DNA from: an uncultured Anaerolineae bacterium
GTDB taxonomy: Bacteria; Chloroflexota; Anaerolineae; Aggregatilineales; Phototrophicaceae
Assembly (NCBI GenBank): GCA_934216615.1
Contig: CAKQCB010000002.1
Span: 186,001-250,000 of the forward strand
Direction of reading: 5' to 3'
Length of the DNA: 64,000 nt
Shown: positions 1 to 10,069 of the stretch, piece after piece
How positions within the stretch are numbered: position 1 is the stretch's first letter
Layout: every line of letters starts with the position of its first letter
Program-made: the position numbers and the translations under genes
Notes under the pieces: model-generated
The model's database searches: none
Told to the model about the DNA's origin: nothing
What the model saw: the letters and a program-made list of their open reading frames with translations, nothing else

Positions 1-97
1 TGCGCGGAACTTGCATCACATTGTCAAAGTTAAATTCTTCAAGTAACGCTGGCAAGACCTGTTCTTGGTAGCGCTGTTGAATTCCATATTTCGCCAT
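1..97 (-). CDS. rplE: 50S ribosomal protein L5, N-terminal part (cut by window edge)
   Basis: The minus-strand frame starts at the ATG at 97 and runs off the left edge. It gives 32 residues beginning MAKYGIQQRYQEQVLPAL, the usual L5 N terminus. L5 binds 5S rRNA in the central protuberance of the large subunit. It lies 11 bases after rplX, as in the spc operon. Only the N terminus is visible, so nothing can be said about the rest. Confidence 0.9.
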   Translation of the reverse strand, partial: MAKYGIQQRYQEQVLPALLEEFNFDNVMQVPR

Positions 98-108
98 GTT
101 CTACCGTC

Positions 109-438
109 CTAGACCTTGTCGATTTCAGCGTTGCATTTCTTGCAGAAACGAACCTTCTCGCCATCCTCACGGATGCGGAAGCCGACGCGGGTTGATTTAT
201 CGCAGGACTTGCAGACCACCATCACATTGGACAGGTGAATCTTGCCTTCGAATTCAACAATCTGGGCAGGGATTTGTTGGTTCCCTGCTTGACGCGCTTT
301 ACGGTGACGTTTCAGGATGTTGATCCCCTGAACAACGACACGATCTTCTTTAGGGAACACGTCTAAAACTTCGCCGCGTTCTCCAAGATCTTTCCCAGCG
401 ACCACTTCAATCGTGTCGCCCTTCTTCACTCTTTGCAT
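109..438 (-). CDS. rplX: 50S ribosomal protein L24
   Basis: This 109-residue protein has an N-terminal KOW motif (VKKGDTIEVVAGKDLGERG), the RNA-binding element of L24. L24 is an assembly initiator that contacts the 5' end of 23S rRNA near the exit tunnel. The C-terminal part carries two CxxC pairs (CKSC and CKKC), the cysteine-containing form of L24 that probably binds zinc. It sits between rplN and rplE in the standard spc order. The length is normal for the family. Confidence 0.97.
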   Translation of the reverse strand: MQRVKKGDTIEVVAGKDLGERGEVLDVFPKEDRVVVQGINILKRHRKARQAGNQQIPAQIVEFEGKIHLSNVMVVCKSCDKSTRVGFRIREDGEKVRFCKKCNAEIDKV

Positions 439-458
439 CTTTTACTCTCTCCCCAAAC

Positions 459-830
459 CTACAATGTTTCCGGGGCGAGCGATACGATCTTCAGGAACCC
501 CTTGTCACGTAGTTCACGAGCGACAGGCCCAAAAACACGTGTGCCACGGGGGTTTTGCATATCGTCATTCAAAATGACGGCGGCGTTGTCGTCAAAGCGA
601 ATATAGGAACCGTCTGCACGGCGATATTCCTTCGAAACGCGCACAATCACAGCTTTGACCACATCGCTTTTCTTGACAGTCCCTTGTGGAGAAGCAGATT
701 TCACTGCCGCAACCACAACGTCGCCAATGCCGCCGTAGCGGCGGAACGAGCCACCTAATACACGGATCACAAGTAATTCCTGTGCGCCGGTATTATCAGC
801 TACTTTCAAACGTGATTCATTCTGGATCAT
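459..830 (-). CDS. rplN: 50S ribosomal protein L14
   Basis: This 123-residue protein opens [20 protein letters not shown], the highly conserved L14 start, and ends with the typical [21 protein letters not shown] tail. L14 lies at the subunit interface and forms bridges to 16S rRNA; it is also the docking site of the silencing factor RsfS. It is 3 bases from rpsQ and 20 bases before rplX, consistent with co-transcription in the spc part of the operon. Confidence 0.97.
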   Translation of the reverse strand: MIQNESRLKVADNTGAQELLVIRVLGGSFRRYGGIGDVVVAAVKSASPQGTVKKSDVVKAVIVRVSKEYRRADGSYIRFDDNAAVILNDDMQNPRGTRVFGPVARELRDKGFLKIVSLAPETL

Positions 831-833
831 GGC

Positions 834-1154
834 TTATTCATCACTTTCCGCAGCATCACCGCCCTGAATCCCGGCTTCATCCGCCAGCGCAACCAAGACT
901 TCAGACCCGGTTGCTTCCAGAACTTCTTCTACGACCCAGCGCTTGTTTTTGCTGAGCGGACGGCTTTCGACGATCCGCACTAAAGCGCCTTCTTTAATAC
1001 TGTTGGTTTCATCGTGAGCCATCACTTTTTTGGTGGTCTTCACGACTTTCTTATAGATGGGGTGCATCTTGCGACCTTCGATCGCAACGACAACGGTCTT
1101 CTCCATCTTGTTACTTACAACACGCCCTATAATGCGGCGACGTGCATTTGCCAT
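834..1154 (-). CDS. rpsQ: 30S ribosomal protein S17
   Basis: I place the start at the ATG at 1154 ([20 protein letters not shown]), because the open frame upstream encodes a non-conserved Arg-rich extension that overlaps rpmC. This gives 106 residues. The core matches S17, an OB-fold 16S rRNA binder (motifs [33 protein letters not shown]). The protein carries an extra acidic C-terminal tail (about residues 85-106, ending GDAAESDE) beyond the usual 80-90 residues. It begins immediately after the rpmC stop. Confidence 0.95.
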   Translation of the reverse strand: MANARRRIIGRVVSNKMEKTVVVAIEGRKMHPIYKKVVKTTKKVMAHDETNSIKEGALVRIVESRPLSKNKRWVVEEVLEATGSEVLVALADEAGIQGGDAAESDE

Positions 1155-1155
1155 G

Positions 1156-1365
1156 TTACTTCCCTTCCTTCTGCGCCTGAAGTTGGCGTTCACGAATGAC
1201 GGTCAGCACACGGGCCACGTCGCGTTTGGCGCGGCGAATGGCGTTCGGGTCTTCTAATTGCCCGAACCCTTTTTGAAAGCGCAAATTGAATAATGATTCT
1301 TTTGCATCTTCCAATTGATCGTACAGCTTTTCATCACTCAACTTGCGAATGTCTGTAGTGTTCAT
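1156..1365 (-). CDS. rpmC: 50S ribosomal protein L29
   Basis: This 69-residue, mainly helical protein has the typical L29 signature ([21 protein letters not shown] followed by [15 protein letters not shown]). L29 sits next to the polypeptide exit tunnel beside L23, where trigger factor and SRP dock. Its ATG overlaps the rplP stop codon by four bases (ATGA), a sign of translational coupling. Confidence 0.96.
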   Translation of the reverse strand: MNTTDIRKLSDEKLYDQLEDAKESLFNLRFQKGFGQLEDPNAIRRAKRDVARVLTVIRERQLQAQKEGK

Positions 1366-1793
1366 GAACCAAGCTCCTGACCCGAAATAGGATCAATCCG
1401 TTTGACGAACTTGGTCTTGATCGGCAGTTTGTAAGAAGCGAGACGCAACGCTTCGCGTGCTTCGACTTCAGGAATACCACCCATCTCGAACAATATACGT
1501 CCGGGCCGAATGACTGTGACCCAATATTCCACCGAACCTTTACCATTACCCATGCGGGTTTCTGCTGCACGTTTAGTAAATGGTTTGTCAGGAAATACAC
1601 GGATCCAAATCTTGCCACGGCGTTTGACATAACGAACCATGGTACGACGAGCGGCTTCAATCTGGCGGCTGGTCAACCAGATCGGTTCCAGTGCTTGCAG
1701 ACCGAAGTCGCCAAAGCTGACGGCGGACCCACGATAGGCTTTACCCTTCATGCGGCCACGCATTTGCTTCCGGTATTTGACACGTTTAGGCAT
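1362..1793 (-). CDS. rplP: 50S ribosomal protein L16
   Basis: The start at 1793 ([20 protein letters not shown]) is the conserved L16 N terminus; the frame extends two codons further upstream without support. The 143-residue length is usual. L16 shapes the A-site region of the large subunit and is needed for late 50S assembly. It follows rpsC by about 40 bases and overlaps rpmC by four bases. Confidence 0.97.
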   Translation of the reverse strand: MPKRVKYRKQMRGRMKGKAYRGSAVSFGDFGLQALEPIWLTSRQIEAARRTMVRYVKRRGKIWIRVFPDKPFTKRAAETRMGNGKGSVEYWVTVIRPGRILFEMGGIPEVEAREALRLASYKLPIKTKFVKRIDPISGQELGS

Positions 1794-1833
1794 CAACATA
1801 ATTGTCGGTTCTCCTCAACCCGCGTGCCACGAC

Positions 1834-2514
1834 TTACGGGCTTACGTAGACTTCTTTATTCTCGGTCTGCGGCTTGGAACGGTCATCACGCAATACCTCG
1901 CCTTTATAGACCCACACCTTAATACCAATGTGACCGAAGGTGGTGAGTGCTTCCGCTTTAGCGAAGTCGATGTTTGCACGCAGGGTACCGCGTGGAACAC
2001 GACCTTCACTTTGCCATTCACGCCGTGCCATATCGCCACCAGCGAGACGACCGCTGATTTCGATCTTGATGCCTTGCGCGCCTTGACGCATCGCTTGGCT
2101 GATCGCACGTTTCATTGCACGGCTGTGACCGATACGACGTTCGATTTGACCAGCGATGTTTTCTGCGACTAACAGCGCATCGGTATCTGGCTTATCGATT
2201 TCGTTTACTTCAACTTTAACTTTCTTACCGGTCAATTCTTCTAGACCCGTACGAAGTTGCTTGACGGCAGCGCCCTTTTGACCAATGAGGATACCGGGAC
2301 GCGACGTGTGAATCGTAACTTGGATTTGGTTAGGGAAGCGTTCAATTTCTAAACGGCTCACCCCAGCTTTTTCGCCTTCTTTACGGATGTAACGACGAAT
2401 GGCGAAATCTTCATGCAAAAGGTCAGAATAACGAGAACCTTGAGCAAACCAGCGAGCATCCCAGTCACGAGTAATCTTGAGTCGGAACCCAATTGGGTTA
2501 ACCTTGCGGCCCAT
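1834..2514 (-). CDS. rpsC: 30S ribosomal protein S3
   Basis: This is a 226-residue protein starting MGRKVNPIGFRLKITRDWDA. It contains a type II KH domain with the GxxG loop (GILIGQKGAAVKQL, about residues 76-90) and the C-terminal S3 domain with SGRLAGGDMARREW. S3 lines the mRNA entry channel and takes part in mRNA unwinding. It is two bases after rplV, within the S10 operon order. Confidence 0.98.
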   Translation of the reverse strand: MGRKVNPIGFRLKITRDWDARWFAQGSRYSDLLHEDFAIRRYIRKEGEKAGVSRLEIERFPNQIQVTIHTSRPGILIGQKGAAVKQLRTGLEELTGKKVKVEVNEIDKPDTDALLVAENIAGQIERRIGHSRAMKRAISQAMRQGAQGIKIEISGRLAGGDMARREWQSEGRVPRGTLRANIDFAKAEALTTFGHIGIKVWVYKGEVLRDDRSKPQTENKEVYVSP

Positions 2515-2516
2515 AT

Positions 2517-2855
2517 TTATTTCCCTTCATCCGACAAAACGACTGTGACGTGCGATTGGCGGCGTTTCCGTGGTTTGTAACGACCACGAGCGCCGGCCTT
2601 ATATCGCTTTAACATCGGGCCGCCATCTGCAAAGATGGTCTTGATGACCAAATCTTCACCTTCCAATTCGAAGTTATTTTCCGCATTGGCGATGGCAGAG
2701 ATGACCAATTTATGGATAATCGCTGCGCCTTTTTGCGGCATAAACTGCAGAATGGAAAGTGCTTGATTCGCTGGCAACCCACGAACTTGATCACACACCA
2801 AGCGAATCTTCTGGGCGCTGATCGACGCATAGCTAACGCGTGCGCGTACTTCCAT
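2517..2855 (-). CDS. rplV: 50S ribosomal protein L22
   Basis: I choose the ATG at 2855 (MEVRARVSYASISAQKIRLV), which gives 112 residues, the family length. The frame is open further upstream, but that extension would overlap rpsS and is not L22-like. L22 has a long beta hairpin that reaches into the exit tunnel (here RYKAGARGRYKPRKRRQSHVT, the macrolide-associated loop region). It has a short spacer to rpsS upstream and two bases to rpsC downstream. Confidence 0.96.
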   Translation of the reverse strand: MEVRARVSYASISAQKIRLVCDQVRGLPANQALSILQFMPQKGAAIIHKLVISAIANAENNFELEGEDLVIKTIFADGGPMLKRYKAGARGRYKPRKRRQSHVTVVLSDEGK

Positions 2856-2865
2856 GATTCGCCTC

Positions 2866-3138
2866 CTACTTCTTCTTCTTTTCGACCAAGTGGCCGCGGT
2901 AGGTACGAGTTGGTGCAAATTCACCTAATTTATGACCTACCATGTTTTCCGTCACATAAACGGGAACATGACGCCGCCCATCATGCACACCGATGGTATG
3001 TCCCACCATTTGCGGGAAGATGGTGCTAGCGCGGCTCCAAGTACGAATGACAACCTTTTTGTTTTCAGCATTCAGCTTTTCAATTTTTTGAAGCAGCTTC
3101 ACGCTTACGAAAGGCCCCTTTTTTAATGAACGCGACAT
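2866..3138 (-). CDS. rpsS: 30S ribosomal protein S19
   Basis: This 90-residue protein begins [20 protein letters not shown] and contains the conserved [20 protein letters not shown] segment. S19 forms part of the 30S head with S13 and contacts the A-site finger bridge. The C terminus is basic (VEKKKK). The position between rplB and rplV is canonical. Confidence 0.97.
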   Translation of the reverse strand: MSRSLKKGPFVSVKLLQKIEKLNAENKKVVIRTWSRASTIFPQMVGHTIGVHDGRRHVPVYVTENMVGHKLGEFAPTRTYRGHLVEKKKK

Positions 3139-3165
3139 AATCTTTTACCTCACCTGTGTGTGGGA

Positions 3166-3999
3166 CTAACGGCCCTTACCGCGCCGACGAACAATCATTG
3201 CATCTGTCCGCTTGTTGCGGCGAGTGCGTTTACCCAACGCAGGCTTGCCCCACGGTGTCTTAGGACCGGGCATACCGATACCAGAACGACCTTCACCACC
3301 ACCATGAGGGTGACCACCCGGGTCCATCGCGATACCGCGAACTTCCGGCCGCCAACCCATCCAGCGTTTACGACCCGCTTTACCGAGTTTGATGTTGCCG
3401 TGATCGGTATTCCCAACCTGACCGATGGTCGCCATACATTTTTCGTGAATCAAGCGAACTTCGCCACTTGGCAAACGAACCTGCGCATAGATACCTTCTT
3501 TAGCCAGAAGCTGTGCCGACACACCTGCCGAACGAGCCAACTGACCACCATCCCCGGGCAACAATTCCACGTTGTGGATTTGTGTACCGACAGGAATATC
3601 GCGAATATAGAGAGCGTTACCGGGGCGCAATTCAGCACTATCCCCGTTACCAACGCGATCCCCAACTTTCAAGCCAAGCGGCGCAATGATGTAACGTTTT
3701 TCACCATCTGCGTATTCTAGTAAAGCAATACGAGCAGAGCGGTTAGGATCGTATTCGATACCAATGACGCGAGCCACTGAATCGAACTTGTCGCGCTTGA
3801 AATCGATCAAACGATAACGGCGCTTGTGACCACCACCACGATGACGGACAGTGAGGCGGCCATTGTTGTTACGGCCACCGCGCTTGCGCAACGCTTCAGT
3901 CAGTGACCATTCAGGCTTCGACTTGGTAATTTCTTCAAATGAATGCCCTGTCATTCCACGGCGACCCGCAGATGTGGGCTTGTAAACTTTTACCGGCAT
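3166..3999 (-). CDS. rplB: 50S ribosomal protein L2
   Basis: This 277-residue protein shows the full L2 pattern: [20 protein letters not shown] at the start, [18 protein letters not shown], and the C-terminal [19 protein letters not shown] with the conserved histidine-rich loop ([15 protein letters not shown]). L2 is close to the peptidyl transferase centre and is required for subunit association. It lies between rplW and rpsS. Confidence 0.98.
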   Translation of the reverse strand: MPVKVYKPTSAGRRGMTGHSFEEITKSKPEWSLTEALRKRGGRNNNGRLTVRHRGGGHKRRYRLIDFKRDKFDSVARVIGIEYDPNRSARIALLEYADGEKRYIIAPLGLKVGDRVGNGDSAELRPGNALYIRDIPVGTQIHNVELLPGDGGQLARSAGVSAQLLAKEGIYAQVRLPSGEVRLIHEKCMATIGQVGNTDHGNIKLGKAGRKRWMGWRPEVRGIAMDPGGHPHGGGEGRSGIGMPGPKTPWGKPALGKRTRRNKRTDAMIVRRRGKGR

Positions 4000-4013
4000 T
4001 GGATGCTACCCCA

Positions 4014-4310
4014 CTATATGTTGAAAAGTTCAATGATTTCGCCAGCTTCCAGCGAAACAATTGCCTTTTTCCACTGCTTTGTGCGCATGTACGTGCGGCG
4101 TCCGCGTTGTGCCCGTTTTGCAGGCATCACCATGGTGTTGACCTTACGTACTTTTTTGTCGAAAATCGTTTCGACTGCTTCTTTGATCTGACGTTTATTC
4201 GCTTCTGAATTGACTTCAAAAACATATTGGTAACCGACGGTTGACAATACGTTTGATTTTTCAGTCACGACAGGGCGAATCAAAACGTCGTACAAATTCA
4301 GTTCTGCCAT
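4014..4310 (-). CDS. rplW: 50S ribosomal protein L23
   Basis: This 98-residue protein starts MAELNLYDVLIRPVVTEKSN and contains FEVNSEANKRQIKEAVETIF, both typical of L23. L23 borders the exit tunnel and is the main docking site of trigger factor and SRP. It starts two bases after rplD ends, so the two are probably translationally coupled. Confidence 0.97.
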   Translation of the reverse strand: MAELNLYDVLIRPVVTEKSNVLSTVGYQYVFEVNSEANKRQIKEAVETIFDKKVRKVNTMVMPAKRAQRGRRTYMRTKQWKKAIVSLEAGEIIELFNI

Positions 4311-4312
4311 CG

Positions 4313-4948
4313 CTATTTCTCCTGACCCCAGATTTGCTTGATGACTTCGAGCGCATCCAGCGAAACGACGACGCGGTCGTACTGGAGCAGGTCGCGGATG
4401 TTCAGATAGTTTGCGCGGAGGGGTTTAGCATCCGACAGATTGAACACACAGCGCTGCAAAACTTCATCCCCTGTAGGTTGAATCAGCACCAAGGCGCTGT
4501 GTTCAGTCCCCACTAGATTGTTAAGTACGCGCTTCATTTCTTTGGTCTTTTCTTCACTCAAAGCGAGTTTATCGACGAAGACCAGTTGATTATCGCGAGC
4601 GAGTGCAGCAAGTGCACTACGGATCGCGCCACGACGCATTTTCTTCGGCATATCCAACGAGTAGTCACGCGGACGTGGCCCCATTGGCCGACCACCACCC
4701 ACAAATTGGGTCGCAGTACGGGAACCGTGACGTGCACGGCCAGTGCCTTTTTGTTTGTACATCTTCGCTGTGGTAGCTTTCATTTCAAAGCGACGTTGTA
4801 CTTTGTGAGTGCCAAGACGTGCATTCGCCATTTGGCGAACGTATGCTTGGTGCATCAAGCCTTTATTGATTTCGACTTCAAAAATATCGGCGGGCAGTTC
4901 AATGGTTTTAATCTGCTTGCCGTTAATATCCAAAACTGGTACTTGCAT
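4313..4948 (-). CDS. rplD: 50S ribosomal protein L4
   Basis: This 211-residue L4/L1e-family protein has the conserved central loop YKQKGTGRARHGSRTATQFV and VGGGRPMGPRPRDYS, the extension that reaches the tunnel constriction. In E. coli, L4 represses its own S10 operon through the leader; whether that happens here is unknown. The leader before rpsJ and rplC does contain hairpins (see separate entries). Confidence 0.97.
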   Translation of the reverse strand: MQVPVLDINGKQIKTIELPADIFEVEINKGLMHQAYVRQMANARLGTHKVQRRFEMKATTAKMYKQKGTGRARHGSRTATQFVGGGRPMGPRPRDYSLDMPKKMRRGAIRSALAALARDNQLVFVDKLALSEEKTKEMKRVLNNLVGTEHSALVLIQPTGDEVLQRCVFNLSDAKPLRANYLNIRDLLQYDRVVVSLDALEVIKQIWGQEK

Positions 4949-4978
4949 GGCTGTTCTACTCCTCGCACCTATTCGGCA

Positions 4979-5617
4979 TTAGCCACGACGCACACGCGCT
5001 GGCTTAATAATGACGATGCCGCCGTTGGCGCCGGGGACTGAGCCTTTCACCGCGAGCAAGTTGCGGTCTGCGTCAACCACGATAACTTCAAGGTTTTCTG
5101 CAGTGACTCGAGCATTGCCCATACGTCCAGCCATGCGCTGGCCCTTGTAAGTACGACCGGGGTTTGTAGTACCCCCAACCGAACCGGGTGCGCGTTCGCG
5201 GTCAGATTGACCGTGAGTTTTTGGTTGGCGGTGGAAGCCATGACGCTTAATTGTACCGGCGAAACCACGACCTTTACTTTTTCCGATGACATCCACACGG
5301 TCGCCTTTGGTGAATACATCGCATTTGATTTCCGCACCTTCAACAAGTTCTTCTGCGTCGCCGTTCACACGGAATTCGCGCAGATGACGCACTGAAGGCA
5401 GGTCATTTCGCTTTAAGTGGCCTAGTTGACCTTTTGTCAAACGCTGCGGCTTGGTCACCCCAAACCCGAGTTGGACAGCCTTATAGCCATCTTTTTCAGC
5501 AGTGCGAACCTGCGTAACATAGCACGGGCCAGCTTCGATGACAGTGACAGGAATTGCATTCCCGACATCATCAAACACTTGGCTCATGCCAACCTTTTTC
5601 CCAATAATGCCTTTCAT
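4979..5617 (-). CDS. rplC: 50S ribosomal protein L3
   Basis: The ATG at 5617 ([19 protein letters not shown]) is the conserved start, with a GGAGG ribosome-binding site just upstream. The longer open frame (from 5665) runs through a structured spacer and is not L3-like. The 212-residue protein has the typical [19 protein letters not shown] and [19 protein letters not shown] segments. L3 starts 50S assembly and contacts the peptidyl transferase centre. Confidence 0.97.
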   Translation of the reverse strand: MKGIIGKKVGMSQVFDDVGNAIPVTVIEAGPCYVTQVRTAEKDGYKAVQLGFGVTKPQRLTKGQLGHLKRNDLPSVRHLREFRVNGDAEELVEGAEIKCDVFTKGDRVDVIGKSKGRGFAGTIKRHGFHRQPKTHGQSDRERAPGSVGGTTNPGRTYKGQRMAGRMGNARVTAENLEVIVVDADRNLLAVKGSVPGANGGIVIIKPARVRRG

Positions 5618-5631
5618 TACCTTTTGCCTCC

Positions 5632-5698
5632 GAGGGTCTTTGAAGCCCTCATTTTCTACGCGCATAGGCGGGTGGCACCCGCTGGTTGGAAGCCAGCG
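5632..5698 (-). promoter_or_regulatory. Stem-loop cluster between rpsJ and rplC
   Basis: Three short inverted repeats fill the 102-base spacer. GCGGGT-GGC-ACCCGC lies at 5668-5682. CGCTGG / CCAGCG lies at 5680-5685 and 5693-5698 and shares three bases with the first, so the two cannot fully form together. GAGGG / CCCTC lies at 5632-5650 directly before the rplC ribosome-binding site. The arrangement could control rplC translation or processing. The repeats are seen directly; the function is inference. Confidence 0.35.
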
Positions 5699-5719
5699 CC
5701 CCGCTTACGCAAACTGCAT

Positions 5720-6028
5720 TTAGATCTTGATTTCGATATCAACGCCTGCAGGCAGATTCAAGCGCATCAAAGTATCAATAGTCTTGCTATCAGGATCGAG
5801 GACATCGATCAAACGCTTGTGAGTACGAATTTCGAAATGTTCCTGTGAATCCTTATCAATAAACGATGAACGCGCCACAGTGAAGCGTTCAATGTGTGTC
5901 GGTAAGGGAACAGGGCCCACTACACGCGCACCAGTGCGTTCTGCAGTTTCAACAATACGTTGAGCAGATTGATCTAGTACTCGATGATCGTATGCCTTTA
6001 AGCGGATGCGTATTTTGTTCTTGAACAT
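5720..6028 (-). CDS. rpsJ: 30S ribosomal protein S10 (NusE)
   Basis: This 102-residue protein contains [20 protein letters not shown] and the [19 protein letters not shown] segment of S10. S10 is a 30S head protein and, as NusE, also part of transcription antitermination complexes with NusB and NusG. It follows tuf after a 125-base spacer that contains a long hairpin. An AAGGA ribosome-binding site precedes the ATG. Confidence 0.98.
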   Translation of the reverse strand: MFKNKIRIRLKAYDHRVLDQSAQRIVETAERTGARVVGPVPLPTHIERFTVARSSFIDKDSQEHFEIRTHKRLIDVLDPDSKTIDTLMRLNLPAGVDIEIKI

Positions 6029-6092
6029 GTGCGTTCCTTCATCATCAATCAGCCCCGCGTCTCAGGCTCTTCTGTATCGCTGACGGGCGTAG

Positions 6093-6126
6093 AAGATGCC
6101 GGCAGGGTTTCCCTAGCCGGCATCTT
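6093..6126 (-). repeat. Long hairpin between tuf and rpsJ
   Basis: AAGATGCCGGC (6093-6103) pairs perfectly with GCCGGCATCTT (6116-6126). The 12-base loop can itself pair as AGGG-TTT-CCCT. The structure is GC-rich and has no following U-run, so it is not a normal intrinsic terminator. It could be an RNA-processing or stabilising element that separates tuf from the S10 part of the operon. Confidence 0.6.
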
Positions 6127-6153
6127 GCTTCCAAACAATTCTCGGATGGAAGA

Positions 6154-7353
6154 CTATTTCAGAACGTCGGTGATAACACCAGCGCCGACGGTCAAACCAC
6201 CTTCACGGATCGCGAAGCGCGAACCTTTTTCGAGCGCTACAGGGATGATCAACTCAACTTCTAAGTTAACGTTGTCACCGGGCATAACCATTTCCACGCC
6301 TTCAGGCAGGGTCACGGTACCAGTCACATCCATCGTGCGGATGTAGAATTGTGGGCGATAGCCGTTGAAGAAAGCCTTGTGACGGCCGCCTTCTTCTTTC
6401 TTGAGAATATAGACTTCGCTTGTGAAACGGCGGTGTGGAGTAATCGAACCGGGCTTGGCCAAAACCATACCACGTTCGATTTCTTCACGAGTGGTACCAC
6501 GGAGCAGAATACCGGCATTGTCACCTGCTTCAGCGTTATCGAGTTCTTTGTGGAACATTTCGATACCGGTGACGGTGGTCTTGCTGGTTTCTTCACGCAG
6601 ACCAATGATTTCGATTTCTTCACCCTTCTTGAGGGTACCACGTTCAACACGACCGGTGACGACGGTACCACGACCCTTGATCGAGAACACGTCTTCAACA
6701 GGCATGAGGAAGGGTTTGCTGGTTTCACGTTCTGGGGTGGGAATCCAAACATCGACAGCATCCATCAATTTGAGGATGGGTGCATATTCTGGAGCACTCA
6801 AGTCGTTGCTTGCAGATTCGTTGGCCGCCAAAGCAGAACCACGAATAATGGGGGTGTCTTCGGAGAATTGGTAACCGCTGAGCAGGTCGCGGAGTTCCAT
6901 TTCGACCAGTTCCAACAGTTCTTCATCGTCCAATTGGTCAACTTTATTGAGGAACACAACCATTGCTGGCACTTCCACCTGACGAGCGAGCAAAACGTGT
7001 TCGCGTGTCTGGGGCATGGGGCCATCGGGTGCGCTCACAACCAAAATTGCACCGTCCATTTGGGCTGCACCAGTGATCATATTCTTGATATAGTCACGGT
7101 GACCCGGGCAGTCTACGTGTGCGTAGTGACGAGCATCAGTCTCGTATTCAACGTGACGGATGTTGATGGTGATACCACGTTGACGTTCTTCTGGAGCATT
7201 GTCGATTTCAGCATAGTTCATCGCTTGTGCTTTACCACGAAGAGCCAACGTTTTTGTAATTGCCGCAGTGAGTGTGGTCTTACCATGATCGACGTGACCA
7301 ATGGTTCCAATATTCACGTGGGGCTTGCTACGGTCGAATTTTCCCTTAGCCAT
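6154..7353 (-). CDS. tuf: Elongation factor Tu
   Basis: EF-Tu delivers aminoacyl-tRNA to the ribosomal A site as a ternary complex with GTP. The 399-residue protein has all G motifs: GHVDHGKT (G1, about residues 18-25), a switch I segment [22 protein letters not shown] (G3), NKVDQLDD (G4) and a GSAL (G5) segment. Domains II and III follow ([31 protein letters not shown]). It lies directly downstream of fusA, the classic str order. No second tuf copy is in the window. Confidence 0.99.
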   Translation of the reverse strand: MAKGKFDRSKPHVNIGTIGHVDHGKTTLTAAITKTLALRGKAQAMNYAEIDNAPEERQRGITINIRHVEYETDARHYAHVDCPGHRDYIKNMITGAAQMDGAILVVSAPDGPMPQTREHVLLARQVEVPAMVVFLNKVDQLDDEELLELVEMELRDLLSGYQFSEDTPIIRGSALAANESASNDLSAPEYAPILKLMDAVDVWIPTPERETSKPFLMPVEDVFSIKGRGTVVTGRVERGTLKKGEEIEIIGLREETSKTTVTGIEMFHKELDNAEAGDNAGILLRGTTREEIERGMVLAKPGSITPHRRFTSEVYILKKEEGGRHKAFFNGYRPQFYIRTMDVTGTVTLPEGVEMVMPGDNVNLEVELIIPVALEKGSRFAIREGGLTVGAGVITDVLK

Positions 7354-7383
7354 TCTGCCTTAATCCTCTACTTTTTTGCATAT

Positions 7384-7439
7384 TTCCCAAACGGATTATC
7401 GCGACACTTTGACCCATATCAACACGTCGCGTTCGGGAA
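7384..7439 (-). repeat. Stem-loop in the fusA-tuf spacer
   Basis: TTCCCAAACG (7384-7393) and CGTTCGGGAA (7430-7439) can pair as a ten-base stem with one wobble pair, and CGCGAC / GTCGCG segments inside can extend it. It occupies most of the 101-base spacer. No U-run follows. It may be a processing or attenuation structure; this is inference from symmetry alone. Confidence 0.4.
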
Positions 7440-7454
7440 CGATTTCCCTAATTA

Positions 7455-9563
7455 CTAGGTGGAACTTCCACCCTTGATGACTTCATCCGCAACATTGGTT
7501 GGAGCCACAGAATATTTCTCAAATTCCATCGAGAAGCTGCCACGGCCTTGCGTCATGTTACGAATTTGGGTCGCGTAACCGAACATTTCACCCAGCGGAA
7601 CATTTGCGCGAACGCTAGTTGCCCCACTACGAGGTTCCATGCCGCCAATAATACCGCGACGAGACGACAAGTCGCCTACGACCGTACCGGTATATTCATC
7701 TGGTGCAGTCACTTCGACTTTCATGGTTGGTTCGAGCAAAACGGGTCTACCCTTTTGCACACCTTCCTTCAACGCCATTGAACCAGCGATCTTGAATGCC
7801 ATTTCGCTAGAGTCAACATCGTGGAAAGCACCATCTATCAATCGGACCTTGAGATCAACGACTGGATAGCCAGCTAAAACACCGCCACTCACTGCATCAC
7901 GAATACCGTTTTCAGTTGGGCGAATGAACTCACGTGGGATTGTTCCCCCACGAATTTCATCAACGAAATACACCCCATCTTTTGCCAAGTGTGCTTCTTC
8001 TTCTGGCAAGGGTTCGACTTCAATGACCACACGGGCATATTGACCAGAACCACCAGTTTGGCGTTTGAAGGTCATATCTACACGGTTGGACTTGGTGATG
8101 GTTTCACGATACGCCACGCGAGGACGGCCGACAGTTGCTGCCACACCGAATTCACGCATCATGCGGTCAACCAACACTTCAAGGTGAAGCTCACCCATCC
8201 CACGAATCTTGGTTTGACCGAGCTTGTCATCCACTTCGACTTTGAAGGTGGGGTCTTCTTCAGCCAAACGGCGAAGGGCGATACCCATCTTGTCTTGGTC
8301 GGCTTTGGTATTCGGCTCAATCGCAACTTCGATCACAGGTTCAGGGAAGCTGATTTGTTCCAACACAATCGGTTTGGATTCATCGCACAAGGTGTCGCCC
8401 GTGAATGTATTCTTGAGCGCCAACACTGCTGCGATATCACCCGCATGAATTTCTTCAACATCGTCACGGCGGTCTGCGAACATACGCACAACGCGACCGA
8501 TACGTTCACGTTCACCCTTGGAGCTGTTCAACAGCATGGTGCCTGTTTTCACAACGCCGGAATAAACGCGGAAGAAGGCCAAGCGACCGACGTAGGGGTC
8601 GGTGATGATCTTAAAGACCAATGCGGAGACGGGTTCATCATCAGATGCATTCCGCACCACAGGTTCTTCAGTCTTTGGATGCATACCTGTCACCGGAGGG
8701 ATATCCAGCGGGGAAGGCAGCAATTCGACAACTTTGTCCAGCATCAACTGGACACCTTTATTCTTCAATGAAGAACCGCACAAAACAGGTTGAATTTTAC
8801 CTGCAATGGTCGCGGCACGAAGCGCAGCCATCAATTCAGCTTCGCCAATTTCTTCACCTTCGAGGTATTTCATCGTCAAGTCGTCGTCAGTTTCAACAAT
8901 CTTTTCGATCATTTCTGCGCGACGGGTTTCTGCTTCTTCACGAAGATTGGCAGGAATTTCACCGTGACGGATGTCTGTCCCTAAGTCATCGCCGTAGGTG
9001 ATCAGTTCAAATTTGATGAGATCGACGATCCCAGCAAATTCCGAACCTTCGCCCATCGGGAATTGCAGAGGAACTGGGTTCGCACCTAAGCGGTCCGAAA
9101 TCATATCCACACAGCGTTGGAAATTGGCTCCAGTGCGATCCATTTTGTTCACAAAACAGATGCGCGGAACTTCGTAGTTATCAGCTTGGCGCCAAACGGT
9201 TTCTGACTGAGGTTCAACACCAGCAACACCGTCGAACACAACAACCCCGCCGTCGAGAACACGCAAGGAGCGTTGTACTTCAACGGTGAAATCGACGTGA
9301 CCTGGGGTGTCGATGACGTTAATTTGGTGACCATTCCAAGTTGCGGTGATCGCGGCTGCGGTAATGGTGATACCACGTTCGCGTTCTTGTTCCATGTAGT
9401 CGGTGGTTGCGCCACCTTCATGGGTTTCGCCAACTTTGTGCACCATACCAGTGTAGTAGAGCACACGTTCGGTTGTTGTTGTCTTTCCCGCATCAATGTG
9501 AGCAATAATCCCAATATTGCGGAGTTTGCTCAGGTCGAGTTGAGATTCAGCTTTTTTAGCCAT
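7455..9563 (-). CDS. fusA: Elongation factor G
   Basis: EF-G is the translocase that moves tRNA and mRNA after peptide bond formation and also helps recycle ribosomes. The 702-residue length is normal. G motifs are intact: [13 protein letters not shown] (G1), [14 protein letters not shown] (switch I), [12 protein letters not shown] (G3), [10 protein letters not shown] (G4). Domain IV (about residues 490-610) contains the [15 protein letters not shown] loop. It lies between rpsG and tuf in the str order. Confidence 0.99.
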   Translation of the reverse strand: MAKKAESQLDLSKLRNIGIIAHIDAGKTTTTERVLYYTGMVHKVGETHEGGATTDYMEQERERGITITAAAITATWNGHQINVIDTPGHVDFTVEVQRSLRVLDGGVVVFDGVAGVEPQSETVWRQADNYEVPRICFVNKMDRTGANFQRCVDMISDRLGANPVPLQFPMGEGSEFAGIVDLIKFELITYGDDLGTDIRHGEIPANLREEAETRRAEMIEKIVETDDDLTMKYLEGEEIGEAELMAALRAATIAGKIQPVLCGSSLKNKGVQLMLDKVVELLPSPLDIPPVTGMHPKTEEPVVRNASDDEPVSALVFKIITDPYVGRLAFFRVYSGVVKTGTMLLNSSKGERERIGRVVRMFADRRDDVEEIHAGDIAAVLALKNTFTGDTLCDESKPIVLEQISFPEPVIEVAIEPNTKADQDKMGIALRRLAEEDPTFKVEVDDKLGQTKIRGMGELHLEVLVDRMMREFGVAATVGRPRVAYRETITKSNRVDMTFKRQTGGSGQYARVVIEVEPLPEEEAHLAKDGVYFVDEIRGGTIPREFIRPTENGIRDAVSGGVLAGYPVVDLKVRLIDGAFHDVDSSEMAFKIAGSMALKEGVQKGRPVLLEPTMKVEVTAPDEYTGTVVGDLSSRRGIIGGMEPRSGATSVRANVPLGEMFGYATQIRNMTQGRGSFSMEFEKYSVAPTNVADEVIKGGSST

Positions 9564-9586
9564 ACTTACTCTTATTATCTCGTTTT

Positions 9587-10054
9587 TTAGCGGAAGTGAG
9601 CGAATGCTTTATTCGCTTCAGCCATACGGTGAGTATCGTCTTTACGCTTCACAGAAGCACCTTGACCGTTAATGGCATCCATAAGCTCGTTTGCGAGTTT
9701 GTCAGCCATATTACGACCACCGCGCTTGCGTGAATTTTCAAGCAACCAGCGCATTGCTAAAGTCACACCACGTTCTTGGGCAACTTCGACAGGCACTTGA
9801 TAAGTAGCACCACCGACACGCATGGGCTTCACTTCAATTGCTGGCGTAATATTACGAAGTGCTTGATCCAACACTTCAATGGGATTGCGCTTTAATTTTT
9901 CTTCAACAATTTCTAGCGCATCGTACATAATGCCCTGTGCAGTGCTCTTTTTACCACCGTACATCATGCGTGTGATGAGCATAGAAACATACACACTGTT
10001 GTACTTGTTATCGGGAGCGACCTTGCGCTTGGGCGGACTATTTCTTCTCGGCAT
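9587..10054 (-). CDS. rpsG: 30S ribosomal protein S7
   Basis: This is a 155-residue helical protein with [20 protein letters not shown] at the start, and the conserved [18 protein letters not shown] and [13 protein letters not shown] motifs. S7 nucleates assembly of the 30S head and lies at the E site. In E. coli it represses its own str operon; the spacer to rpsL here is only 15 bases, so an E. coli-like intercistronic target is unlikely. Confidence 0.98.
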   Translation of the reverse strand: MPRRNSPPKRKVAPDNKYNSVYVSMLITRMMYGGKKSTAQGIMYDALEIVEEKLKRNPIEVLDQALRNITPAIEVKPMRVGGATYQVPVEVAQERGVTLAMRWLLENSRKRGGRNMADKLANELMDAINGQGASVKRKDDTHRMAEANKAFAHFR

Positions 10055-10069
10055 GAATGACCTCGTTTA

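Noticed and set aside
6349-7458. A 369-codon plus-strand open frame opposite tuf
   Set aside because: It is antisense to highly conserved EF-Tu, has a composition typical of mirror frames of biased genes, and shows no domain pattern or ribosome-binding site.
7989-8771. A 260-codon plus-strand open frame opposite fusA
   Set aside because: It mirrors EF-G codons and contains no recognisable protein motif.
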